From: a bacterium
GTDB taxonomy: Bacteria; Patescibacteriota; Microgenomatia; UBA1406; GWC2-37-13
NCBI GenBank assembly: GCA_027624795.1
Contig: JAQBTX010000004.1
Span: forward strand, 1-36,450
Direction of reading: 5' to 3'
Length of the DNA: 36,450 bases
Shown here: piece by piece, positions 15,997-24,249 of the stretch
Layout of the letters: each line of letters begins with the position of its first letter
How positions within the stretch are numbered: position 1 is the first letter of the stretch
Notes under the pieces: model-generated
The model's input: only the letters and a program-made list of their open reading frames with translations
What the model was told of the DNA's origin: nothing
Database searches by the model: none
Position numbers and translations under genes: made by a program

Positions 15997-17343
15997 ATGT
16001 CTCAATCTAACCTTACCCGCAAATCGACAGTCATTTTGTTTGCTTACGCACCGGCTGGATTGGGTCATTTGCGAGTAACTGATGCGCTATATTATGGACT
16101 CCCTACCAATGCTGATCCACTACTTCTGGGGTCTCAAGACAAACGAATAACATATATTCACCGACTTATGAGTGTAAATGGTATTACTCGTGCCATATTT
16201 GAATGGCTCGAAAGAGGCATGGCAGAAGATATCACTACTTCATTGTATCGATGGTCTTTGCGCATTAATTCAGGCCTTATCTATCAACAGATTATTACTA
16301 TCATCGATCAACATATGGTAATTCCCGAAACAATCTTGATTATTGCAACGCACTTTGGGCTTGCTCATCAAGCTGCACACATTAAGGAGCGCCTTAAAAA
16401 GGAGCGGGGGCTCCATGTAAAAGTAGTTGTTCAAGTTACCGATGACTCACCACATCATATTTGGTATGTGCCAGGGGCAGATATTATTTTTGTGCCAAGC
16501 TCCCGAACAAAAGAACAATTATTACAGTACGGTAGATCTGCAGGTTTACCTGATGTTTCCATAGAAGTAAACCCGTACCCATTAAGTCCGCACCTAAATG
16601 AAGCTCTTTCTCATACTGACCAGCATGCAAGATCAATGCAATATGACCCTCATGCTCAGTCGCTCATTCATGTGGCAATTCCCGTATCGGGCGCTGCGGT
16701 GGGGACCAATTTTATGAAAGACATAATCGACGACTTGCATCAAAAATCACATCGATTTTTTGCTCATGTGGTATCTAAAAATGCCCCATTCACCCACGCG
16801 TTTATATTTGAAATGAATAATAGGTCGTATGCAGATGTACACACATCTAGTACTGATAAGCGCGTTATTGAAATGTATGAAAAATTATATTCCGAAGAAA
16901 TAATAGGGCTAGAAATTACCAAACCAAGCGAACAGGCATTCAAAGCACTTATTAGTCCCGACAAACGTGGTGGTTCTCTATTATTCTTCTCTGAGCCAGT
17001 TGGAAGGCAGGAATATGATAATTTAGATTTTTTACGAAGACATCATTTAATTCCCTCTAAAACAGATCAAAAAAAGATGTGGGAATATGCAGTAAATGAA
17101 GAATATACCAATGCTCAAGAGCTCAAATCCATCATTACTAAAGCTGGCCGATGGCGCGGGCTCATGTTGCCTAAAAAGCCAAAAGAGGCAGCACAGTATA
17201 TATGGTGGTGTATTCAAGTTGGGTTACTTCGTTCTATGCAATCATGTCGAGATATACATATTGTCGACAACAAGAATGAATACGAACTGAGACCTGATGG
17301 CGTTGATGAATTTTGGAAAAAAACCGCAGACCTATTGGTATAA
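15997..17343 (+). CDS. GT-B-fold glycosyltransferase-like protein
   Basis: The 448-residue protein opens with A-P-A-G-L-G-H-L-R-V-T-D-A-L, like the G-x-G-H loop of GT28 / MGDG-synthase-type enzymes, and has V-T-D-D-S-P-H-H-I-W-Y-V-P-G-A-D as in the acceptor domain of those enzymes. The C-terminal half is divergent and I cannot place a donor-sugar motif with confidence. It may glycosylate a lipid or another envelope acceptor. A candidate promoter is TTGCAA (15956-15961), 17 bp, TACACT (15979-15984). ung follows 12 bp after its stop. Confidence 0.6.
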   Translation: MSQSNLTRKSTVILFAYAPAGLGHLRVTDALYYGLPTNADPLLLGSQDKRITYIHRLMSVNGITRAIFEWLERGMAEDITTSLYRWSLRINSGLIYQQIITIIDQHMVIPETILIIATHFGLAHQAAHIKERLKKERGLHVKVVVQVTDDSPHHIWYVPGADIIFVPSSRTKEQLLQYGRSAGLPDVSIEVNPYPLSPHLNEALSHTDQHARSMQYDPHAQSLIHVAIPVSGAAVGTNFMKDIIDDLHQKSHRFFAHVVSKNAPFTHAFIFEMNNRSYADVHTSSTDKRVIEMYEKLYSEEIIGLEITKPSEQAFKALISPDKRGGSLLFFSEPVGRQEYDNLDFLRRHHLIPSKTDQKKMWEYAVNEEYTNAQELKSIITKAGRWRGLMLPKKPKEAAQYIWWCIQVGLLRSMQSCRDIHIVDNKNEYELRPDGVDEFWKKTADLLV

Positions 17344-17355
17344 TCACTCTCATAT

Positions 17356-18021
17356 ATGGCAGATGTAACTATTGAATCCTCATGGAAAAAGGTTCTTTCT
17401 CAAGAATTCAAACAGGACTACTTTCACAATCTTTCAAGCTTCATTCGAAATGAATATATTGCAACTCCAGTATTCCCTCCTCCAAAAAAAGTATTTCGCG
17501 CATTTGATTTATGTCCGTTTGATAAAGTACGCGTTGTTATAGTTGGGCAAGATCCCTATCATGGTAAAGGTCAGGCAAATGGACTTAGTTTTTCGGTAGA
17601 TGAGAATATGCGTATTCCTCCATCGCTACAAAATATATTCAAAGAAATAAAGGCTGATCTTGGAGTCGATCCAATACAGTCCGGGGATCTAAGTCGCTGG
17701 GCCAAACAAGGAGTTTTGATGTTGAATGCAGTTTTGACGGTGCGCGCTGCTTCTCCGGCATCACATCAAGGGAAGGGTTGGGAGCAATTTACCGATTCGG
17801 TGATCAATACATTAAATAAGGAGAAAAAAGGTATCGTATATATGCTCTGGGGAAAATATGCGAAGGAAAAAGGAGCGTCAATTGATGTGTTTGATAATCT
17901 GGTACTCACTTCTGGGCATCCTTCACCCTACTCTGTCAACCTGTTCCATGGCAATCACCACTTTAGTCAAGGTAATAATTATCTTAAGAAGCTTGGGTTT
18001 GATGCTATAGATTGGAGGTAG
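17356..18021 (+). CDS. ung: uracil-DNA glycosylase, family 1
   Basis: Ung removes uracil from DNA in base excision repair. The water-activating loop G-Q-D66-P-Y-H is intact, and the DNA-intercalating loop reads H188-P-S-P-Y192-S. In E. coli Ung the residue after H-P-S-P is Leu191, which wedges into the helix; here it is Tyr. Length (221) is standard. TATAAT overlaps the end of the preceding gene and lies 11 nt before the ATG, so ung may have its own promoter. Confidence 0.94.
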   Translation: MADVTIESSWKKVLSQEFKQDYFHNLSSFIRNEYIATPVFPPPKKVFRAFDLCPFDKVRVVIVGQDPYHGKGQANGLSFSVDENMRIPPSLQNIFKEIKADLGVDPIQSGDLSRWAKQGVLMLNAVLTVRAASPASHQGKGWEQFTDSVINTLNKEKKGIVYMLWGKYAKEKGASIDVFDNLVLTSGHPSPYSVNLFHGNHHFSQGNNYLKKLGFDAIDWR

Positions 18022-18064
18022 TTTTTTCTGTTCTGATCTGCTATACTTACTCTTTGCTCTTTAT

Positions 18065-19891
18065 ATGAAAATCAGAAATATCGCGATCATCGCGCACGTA
18101 GATCACGGAAAAACAACACTCGTAGACGGCCTTCTAAAGCAGTCTCATATCTTTCGAGATAACCAGAAAGAAATGCAACAAGAACTTCTCATGGATTCTA
18201 ATGATTTAGAGCGTGAAAAAGGCATAACAATACTTGCAAAAAATACCAGTATTGAATACAAAGAAGAGAAGATAAATATTATTGACACTCCTGGTCACGC
18301 GGACTTTGGAAGTGAGGTAGAACGAGTATTAAATATGGCAAGTGGCGCACTCCTTTTAGTAGATGCTGCTGAAGGACCTCTTCCTCAAACTCGATTTGTA
18401 CTTCGAAAGGCTCTTGAAGCAAAATTAAAAGTAATTCTTTTTATCAATAAAATCGACAAGCAAGATGCGCGACCTATAGAAGTGCTCCACGAAGTAGAAA
18501 GTTTGTTTTTAGAGCTTGCAGAAGATGAAAGTGCTCTGGATTTTACTACCCTTTATGGAGTAGGTCGAGATGGAAAAGCGTATACAAGTATCCCTGAAGA
18601 ATATACCAAAGATACTCCAGGCGACCTCACATCGCTTCTTGAAACTATCATTAATGAGGTTCCCAATAGTAATATAAATGTAGATAAACCATTTCAAATG
18701 CTCATTTCTACTATAGATCATGATCCGTATGTCGGCCGTTTATGTATTGGAAAGATTACTCGAGGAACACTTAAAAAAGGTCAAAAAGTCGCACTCATTC
18801 ATAATGAGAAAGCGATAGGCACCTATACTGCTACCAAGCTTTTTACCAGCCGTGGACTTCAAAAAAATGAAGTTGATGAGATTGTATCCGGAGACATTGC
18901 ATCGTTAGCTGGTATACCTGAGCTTACCATTGGTCAAACGGTAACCGATCCTGCCGCTCCAGAAAGCCTTCCCACTATTAAAGTAGAAGAACCAACGATA
19001 AAAATTAAAATTGGTCCAAACACCAGTCCTTTTGCTGGTCGCGAAGGTGTATTTGTTACATCCCGCCAGATCAGTGCTCGGTTGTACAAGGAACTTGAGA
19101 CCGATTTGGGTCTTCGGGTAGAAGATGCTGACGATTCAAATGGCTTTATGGTAAGTGGTCGGGGCGAACTTCATTTGGCTATGCTTATTGAATCCATGAG
19201 ACGTGAAGGGTTTGAACTGGAAGTATCTAAACCACAAGTAATTTATAAAAAAGTAGATGGCGTTACGTGTGAACCATATGAAGAGCTTACTATAGACGTG
19301 CATAAAAATTATATGGGAGCGGTAACCGAAGAAATTGGAAAGCGAAAAGGAAAACTCATAAATATGACTACCCATCAAGATTCCCAAATTCGACTTATTT
19401 ACCATATCTCTAGTCGCAATCTTATCGGAATTCGAAGTAACCTCATGACTAATACGCGAGGAACTGCTCTTATGAATACCTATCTTTTGGGGTATGAACC
19501 ATTGGGAAGCGCTATGGAAAGTATCCGAAATGGAGCCATAGTAAGTACTGAATCTGGCGAAACATTGAGTTATGGACTTGCAAATGCTCAACTTCGTGGA
19601 ACACTATTTTACGGTCCTGGTGAAAAAGTGTATGAAGGTATGATTGTAGGACTCGCAGCACAAGACCGTGATGTAGAAGTAAATATCTGTAAAAAAAAGA
19701 ACCTCACGAATAATCGCTCTTCTGGTGAAGGGGTAAAAATTCAACTTGAACCACCAACCATATTATCGCTTGAACAATACTTAGATGTCATTGTAGATGA
19801 TGAATATCTTGAAGTAACACCACAATCTCTTAGACTTCGCAAGATACAACTCACGCTTGCCCTCAGACGGATTGCAGATAGGAAAAAATAA
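18065..19891 (+). CDS. typA: translational GTPase TypA/BipA
   Basis: The 608-residue ribosome-binding GTPase has G1 A-H-V-D-H-G-K-T-T, G2 in R-E-K-G-I-T-I, G3 D-T-P-G-H and G4 N-K-I-D, followed by EF-G-like beta-barrel and alpha/beta domains and the BipA-specific C-terminal domain. TypA helps ribosome assembly and translation under stress and cold. Length matches the family. An extended -10 box (TGC-TATACT, box 18042-18047) lies 17 nt before the ATG, giving a leader of about 10 nt with no Shine-Dalgarno. It converges on the helicase gene with an 8-bp gap. Confidence 0.97.
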   Translation: MKIRNIAIIAHVDHGKTTLVDGLLKQSHIFRDNQKEMQQELLMDSNDLEREKGITILAKNTSIEYKEEKINIIDTPGHADFGSEVERVLNMASGALLLVDAAEGPLPQTRFVLRKALEAKLKVILFINKIDKQDARPIEVLHEVESLFLELAEDESALDFTTLYGVGRDGKAYTSIPEEYTKDTPGDLTSLLETIINEVPNSNINVDKPFQMLISTIDHDPYVGRLCIGKITRGTLKKGQKVALIHNEKAIGTYTATKLFTSRGLQKNEVDEIVSGDIASLAGIPELTIGQTVTDPAAPESLPTIKVEEPTIKIKIGPNTSPFAGREGVFVTSRQISARLYKELETDLGLRVEDADDSNGFMVSGRGELHLAMLIESMRREGFELEVSKPQVIYKKVDGVTCEPYEELTIDVHKNYMGAVTEEIGKRKGKLINMTTHQDSQIRLIYHISSRNLIGIRSNLMTNTRGTALMNTYLLGYEPLGSAMESIRNGAIVSTESGETLSYGLANAQLRGTLFYGPGEKVYEGMIVGLAAQDRDVEVNICKKKNLTNNRSSGEGVKIQLEPPTILSLEQYLDVIVDDEYLEVTPQSLRLRKIQLTLALRRIADRKK

Positions 19892-19899
19892 GCTAAGCG

Positions 19900-21087
19900 T
19901 TAATCAATAAACGTAAGTGCGATACCCATATTTCCTGCTCGGCCGGTTCGCCCAATACGATGAATATAATCTTCGTATGTTTCAGGTGGGTTGTAGTTTA
20001 TGACATGACTAATGTCATTTATGTCTATACCTCGTGATACTACATCAGTTGCCAAGAGGACTTGAACTTCATTGTTTTGCAGTTTGTTAAGCGATCGTTG
20101 TCGTTGTGCTTGGGTTTTATTTCCATGTATTGATGCGGCTTTAAATCCTCTATCAAGGAGATCTCTTTCCAACTTGCTCACTCCCCATTTGGTACGACCA
20201 AAAACAAGTACTTTTTTGAACTCTTTTTGAATAAGAAGATCATGAAGAACTTCTACTTTATCTTTTCCTCTTGTTTCTATAATACTTTGATCTACATTTT
20301 GAGAAGCTGCGCCTGTTTTAACCGACACGGTTACGGGGTTTTTAAGAAAACTATTCATAATAGCCCTAGTTGAATCTGGCATTGTTGCAGAAAAGAACAA
20401 TGATTGACGGTTTTCAGGTAACAATGAAATGATATATTTCATATCGCCTATAAATCCCATATCAAGCATACGGTCAACTTCATCAAGTACTACATTAGTG
20501 AACTCAGTCAAATTTAAAATTCTTCGCTTTTCCAAGTCCATGATGCGACCCGGAGTACCAATCACAAAATGTGGCCGTCTTGATAATTGCCTTGATTGTA
20601 CATGTATCGATGCACCTCCAATACAAACTGTTGAATATATTCCCATATTCTTTGTAAACGCCCTAAGCTCGTCTTGAATTTGAGAGGCAAGTTCGCGAGT
20701 AGGAGTTACAATTAATACTTTTTGATTTCGATCTTTGGATATTTTGGTTATAAGAGGAAGCAAGAACGCAGCGGTTTTACCGGTTCCTGTATCTGCAATA
20801 CCAACCAAATCGTTTCCTTCCAATATGGGTTTAATTACCTGATCTTGTATGGCAGTTGGCTTTGTATACCCTCGTGCAGCTATATTATTCTGAAGCAGCC
20901 CATTTAATGCAAAGTCAGTAAAAGCATTTTTAGGCTCATACTGTGTTTCAATCAAAGGAGCGGCTTTTTTCACAAACATGCGTGGATCAAGCGGCCGTTT
21001 ACTACCACGGTTATTAAATCTTCGACCACCTTGATGTCTGCTATTCCCGTTATATCCACGAGAAGGATTGTGTCTATTCTGATACAT
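19900..21087 (-). CDS. DEAD-box RNA helicase (RhlE/CsdA-like)
   Basis: The 395-residue helicase has motif Q, motif I T-G-T-G-K-T, P-T-R-E-L-A, T-P-G-R, motif II D-E-V-D (not D-E-A-D), S-A-T and H-R-I-G-R-T-G-R. An Arg/Asn/Gly-rich N-terminus of about 45 residues probably binds RNA. There is no long C-terminal extension. It should unwind short RNA duplexes in ribosome assembly or mRNA turnover. It is the only gene here with a consensus promoter and a long untranslated leader, as is common for cold-induced helicases. Confidence 0.94.
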   Translation of the reverse strand: MYQNRHNPSRGYNGNSRHQGGRRFNNRGSKRPLDPRMFVKKAAPLIETQYEPKNAFTDFALNGLLQNNIAARGYTKPTAIQDQVIKPILEGNDLVGIADTGTGKTAAFLLPLITKISKDRNQKVLIVTPTRELASQIQDELRAFTKNMGIYSTVCIGGASIHVQSRQLSRRPHFVIGTPGRIMDLEKRRILNLTEFTNVVLDEVDRMLDMGFIGDMKYIISLLPENRQSLFFSATMPDSTRAIMNSFLKNPVTVSVKTGAASQNVDQSIIETRGKDKVEVLHDLLIQKEFKKVLVFGRTKWGVSKLERDLLDRGFKAASIHGNKTQAQRQRSLNKLQNNEVQVLLATDVVSRGIDINDISHVINYNPPETYEDYIHRIGRTGRAGNMGIALTFID

Positions 21088-21234
21088 ATAAAAATTAAAT
21101 CGCCTTAAGGAGGAGACGATAATAAAAATGGTGAAGAAGTTCTTAACCAGTTACACCGACTCAATTCAGTATAAATACTGATTAATCATTAAAGCTAACA
21201 CTGTGAAGTATAACACATCTGCATGCATTGTCAA
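21088..21234 (-). promoter_or_regulatory. promoter and structured leader of helicase gene
   Basis: On the minus strand TTGACA (21229-21234), a 16-bp spacer and TATACT (21207-21212) form the strongest promoter in the window. Transcription should begin near 21200, leaving a leader of about 110 nt. The leader holds a hairpin with stem TCAGTAT / ATACTGA and a second hairpin with arms GGTTAAGA and TCTTCACC. Near the start codon is CTCCTCCTTAAGG, which resembles the 16S anti-Shine-Dalgarno sequence, while no Shine-Dalgarno precedes the ATG. This suggests post-transcriptional control, such as cold response or autoregulation by the helicase. Confidence 0.6.
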
Positions 21235-21249
21235 ACTATAGGATATATT

Positions 21250-22608
21250 TCACTTTTCAAGCTCAGGTGGAATAATAATCCCATAGAGGCCCTCAATGGG
21301 ATTTTCTTTATTGGAAACAATTTCTATCTGTATCAATGGAGCACCAATTTGAGGGATGAGATCATGATAATCTAACAGATAGGCAAATCCATGGTCAACG
21401 CTTATTCCAGCATACGAAATATTAAATGGTTTATCTTCTACTATCTCTTTAACTTGAAGAACTATATTATTTTTGTAATATAATCCACCATAATTATTTT
21501 TTACATTATGTAAGAGTGGTCCCCCATTGAAAACTAATAGAAGTGTCGCTACCAAGATAGGAGCTAGTTTTCTTTTGATTCGCATTAAATAATCAACAAA
21601 AACGATCAGTATGAGAGGTAATAAAAACATAAAGTAGTATTCGGATGGTCTTTGTGCATATACGGTGAAAAAAATTAAAACAGCAATCGCAGTAATGAGA
21701 ATTGATCCATACAATACTGATTTAAAACCCTTATGCACTTTCTTTAAAATGAGTGTAATCCAAATAAATATTCCATAGAACAATACTGCCAAAATGCTAT
21801 TGTTTGAAAGCGTGAATGGTTGGAAAAAATTTTTGAGAACAGGAATCCAACTGAAGTATTCATTATGTGCAGTAGTACTAGAAAAAAAGAATTTTATAAA
21901 TAACTGAGTATTGAGAAATTCATTACGAATATCAAATATTAAAAGTGGGACAAACATTATACTGAAAGCTCCAAAATACATTGCAATGTTAACCCATGGA
22001 ATACTCTTGGGTGAATATTTAAGTAGAATGAAGACGAAGGTGAGAAAAACGACAAACACAAATTGAAAGTGCATATTAATAAAAAACCCTTCAACAACAC
22101 CCAGCATAATCCACAGAAGAAAGTGTGGTCGATGATAGATGTAATAAAGGAGCCCCAATACAATCATGGTTCCCAATGGGATCATAAGCGGCCACCATGG
22201 AATGACGTCATAGTTCTGAGCTTGAGGATTAATAATCCATAAAAACAAAAACCAGTGTGCGTGAGTGGGAGTAAATATCTTCTTTAATAAAAAATATGAT
22301 GACAGGATAAATGTCATATCAATCAAAATCACAAATAATACAAGCGCATTTGGATGTAGCTTTGAAAAGAAATAAAATGGAACAAGAATATACGTAAAAT
22401 AGGGTGCCAAGAAAAATCCTAAATCATTATTCACTCGTGGGCCCAATAAAGTAAAATCTTGATAGAGAATAATATTTCGTAATTGTGTCGAAAATTGCTC
22501 CTGATCCCACCCAAAAATGATCCGATGTTCTAAATTGTAAAATCGTGTCAATGCAAAGAATGCAATAAGAATGATAGAAAGATAGTATTTTCTGAAGAAG
22601 TTCGACAT
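21250..22608 (-). CDS. GT-C-type membrane glycosyltransferase-like protein
   Basis: The 452-residue protein has about ten membrane helices. The first extracytoplasmic loop has G-W-D35-Q-E37, placed like the acidic catalytic motif of GT39/ArnT-type enzymes, and a soluble segment of about 70 residues ends the protein. Such enzymes move sugars from polyprenyl-phosphate donors onto proteins or lipids outside the membrane. The polyprenyl-phosphate glycosyltransferase at 33938 could make such a donor. TAGAAT (22615-22620) lies 6 nt before the ATG, although the gene also follows its neighbour by only 12 bp. Confidence 0.65.
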   Translation of the reverse strand: MSNFFRKYYLSIILIAFFALTRFYNLEHRIIFGWDQEQFSTQLRNIILYQDFTLLGPRVNNDLGFFLAPYFTYILVPFYFFSKLHPNALVLFVILIDMTFILSSYFLLKKIFTPTHAHWFLFLWIINPQAQNYDVIPWWPLMIPLGTMIVLGLLYYIYHRPHFLLWIMLGVVEGFFINMHFQFVFVVFLTFVFILLKYSPKSIPWVNIAMYFGAFSIMFVPLLIFDIRNEFLNTQLFIKFFFSSTTAHNEYFSWIPVLKNFFQPFTLSNNSILAVLFYGIFIWITLILKKVHKGFKSVLYGSILITAIAVLIFFTVYAQRPSEYYFMFLLPLILIVFVDYLMRIKRKLAPILVATLLLVFNGGPLLHNVKNNYGGLYYKNNIVLQVKEIVEDKPFNISYAGISVDHGFAYLLDYHDLIPQIGAPLIQIEIVSNKENPIEGLYGIIIPPELEK

Positions 22609-22620
22609 TATACTATTCTA

Positions 22621-23238
22621 TCAATTAAAATACGTTCCCAGCGGTATGAACGAATTGCTTGATACGTCAAACCAATACGTGAGTTTCTGATCTCCATCGA
22701 TTTGTTGAGTATTTACTAAAAGCAAGTAGGGAGCTGCCCAGCCCGTTACATCAATGATGTTATATCCCTCGACCTGTTGTGCAAATGCTTGTTGAATATT
22801 GAGATATTGCGTGTTTTCAGCAAACGGTGCGCCATTGGTATTGAATACATAATAATTAAGGTTGTCACCAACGAGTTCTTTCAGAAAAAAATGCGCATTG
22901 TCTGGTGACCATGTATTAAATGGGATAGAAAGTATATGAGTACTGAGAAGTTCGTTTGCAAATATGTCTTGAGTTGTTTCCCCCTCTTCATTTGTTGTTG
23001 ATACGACATAACGAATGGTCCCTTCATACTGTTTTGAGTCCATGGTCACGGTCATAATACCATCAGGAGAAACCATTGACTTATTCATTATCACTGGTGG
23101 TATATCTGCTGGAGAATTTGATTCATCTGCTCGTACTTGAGTGGTTTTTCGAGAATCTTGATACTTAAACAATAAAACACCGCCTACTATTAATACAACG
23201 ATGATAAATCCGTATACAATGGAGTTTAGATTTTTCAT
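22621..23238 (-). CDS. membrane-anchored hypothetical protein coupled to L,D-transpeptidase
   Basis: The 205-residue protein has an N-terminal membrane anchor (about residues 8-25) and an extracytoplasmic beta-rich domain with S-P-D-G and W-S-P-D-N-A-H-F segments that recall beta-propeller blades of TolB-like proteins. I do not recognise a family. Its ATG overlaps the stop of the upstream L,D-transpeptidase gene (ATGA), so the two are made together and it may act in cell-wall crosslinking or its monitoring. Confidence 0.7.
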   Translation of the reverse strand: MKNLNSIVYGFIIVVLIVGGVLLFKYQDSRKTTQVRADESNSPADIPPVIMNKSMVSPDGIMTVTMDSKQYEGTIRYVVSTTNEEGETTQDIFANELLSTHILSIPFNTWSPDNAHFFLKELVGDNLNYYVFNTNGAPFAENTQYLNIQQAFAQQVEGYNIIDVTGWAAPYLLLVNTQQIDGDQKLTYWFDVSSNSFIPLGTYFN

Positions 23239-23960
23239 AACGTTAATGAGCCATCATGAATAGTTAATTTGGTTCCCGGATTATCTGCACTGCTGTGAGT
23301 GGTATGCCCGGAAGATACCGGCGTAGCCCATTCGTAGAGCTTTGCCACGTCAATGGTTCGCATGTTAATACATCCATGACTCATGGGATGGCCAAAATTA
23401 TTGTGCCAATAGGTGCCATGAATCCCAAAACCACGGCTTGCCGCAACTTCTTGATTTGAAAAGAACATGACATAGGGAACATTAGGAAGATTGTAATAGT
23501 CATCTCCACTCCCTCCACTCATGGTGGTAGAGCGAAGCTTGACCCATATATCAAACTCACCAGTTGGCGTCTTTCCCCATAAGCCAGTTGAAACTGGTGT
23601 TTCCATAAAGAGCTCATCCCCATCATAGGCCGATAATGTTTGTGTTTCTAAATTGATATAGATATGTTTGTTCTGCGCTTTTTCAATGCTCTCTACATCT
23701 GCGCCAAGCACCACTTCTTCTTGTATTTCTTGATCCAAGTCAATTGATGGAGCATCGACCAATTGGTTAAGAAACACTGCCTGACTAGTATTATCTATTT
23801 TGAACGTTAAGGTCTCTTTACAATTTCGAGTGTTTGCACAAGGGAGAAAATATTTTTCAGATACGGTTAAGTATATGAGACTTACTAAACCCACCAAGAC
23901 AATGAGACTCATGATGAGCCGTCTCATGTGAAGATTCTGCTTTTTGTACCGTTTCTTCAT
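23235..23960 (-). CDS. L,D-transpeptidase (YkuD domain)
   Basis: The 241-residue protein has an N-terminal membrane helix (about 13-32), a linker, and a YkuD catalytic domain from about residue 98. The active-site pattern is H181-G-T and S194-H-G-C197-I-N, with Cys as nucleophile. These enzymes form 3-3 crosslinks in peptidoglycan or attach proteins to it, so the cell probably has a peptidoglycan wall. TACTAT (23968-23973) lies 7 nt before the ATG. It is first of a two-gene unit with the hypothetical protein. Confidence 0.93.
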   Translation of the reverse strand: MKKRYKKQNLHMRRLIMSLIVLVGLVSLIYLTVSEKYFLPCANTRNCKETLTFKIDNTSQAVFLNQLVDAPSIDLDQEIQEEVVLGADVESIEKAQNKHIYINLETQTLSAYDGDELFMETPVSTGLWGKTPTGEFDIWVKLRSTTMSGGSGDDYYNLPNVPYVMFFSNQEVAASRGFGIHGTYWHNNFGHPMSHGCINMRTIDVAKLYEWATPVSSGHTTHSSADNPGTKLTIHDGSLTL

Positions 23961-24028
23961 ACTGTTTATAGTAGATCAAAAGGAGATAATTGTAAAGAAT
24001 AGTATAAAAGAACCCCTCAAAATATTAT

Positions 24029-24214
24029 TTAACTCATAAAATATGCTCCATATCCTGTCTTTTTTATTTGCTCTATAATCTGATCTTCCGTTACTTTATG
24101 GGGTTCAAACTCAACCTCAGTTATCTGTTTAGTATAGTTAGTCTTCACTGATTTAATTCCTACTAAATCTTCAAGATCTAAGTCAATGAGCATCGCACAA
24201 GAATTACAATGCAT
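24029..24214 (-). CDS. small heavy-metal-associated (HMA) domain protein
   Basis: The reading frame contains the metal site M-H-C-N-S-C and the rest of an HMA fold, so it should be a copper chaperone or be related to the CopA N-terminal domain. From ATG 24214 the product has 61 residues and begins right at the metal loop, lacking the first beta strand. That strand is encoded in frame upstream (24215-24253, reading E-T-T-I-K-K-S-F-T-I-E-G), where the only plausible start is ATA at 24251-24253, overlapping the copA stop codon. The true N-terminus is therefore uncertain. It is last in the csoR operon. Confidence 0.78.
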   Translation of the reverse strand: MHCNSCAMLIDLDLEDLVGIKSVKTNYTKQITEVEFEPHKVTEDQIIEQIKKTGYGAYFMS

Positions 24215-24249
24215 ACCTTCTATGGTGAATGATTTTTTTATGGTGGTTT

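Noticed and set aside
21128-21181. A 17-codon plus-strand ORF behind AAGGAGGAG
   Set aside because: It lies antisense in the helicase leader, spacing from the purine run to ATG is long, and the peptide has no recognisable features; the segment is better explained as leader sequence.
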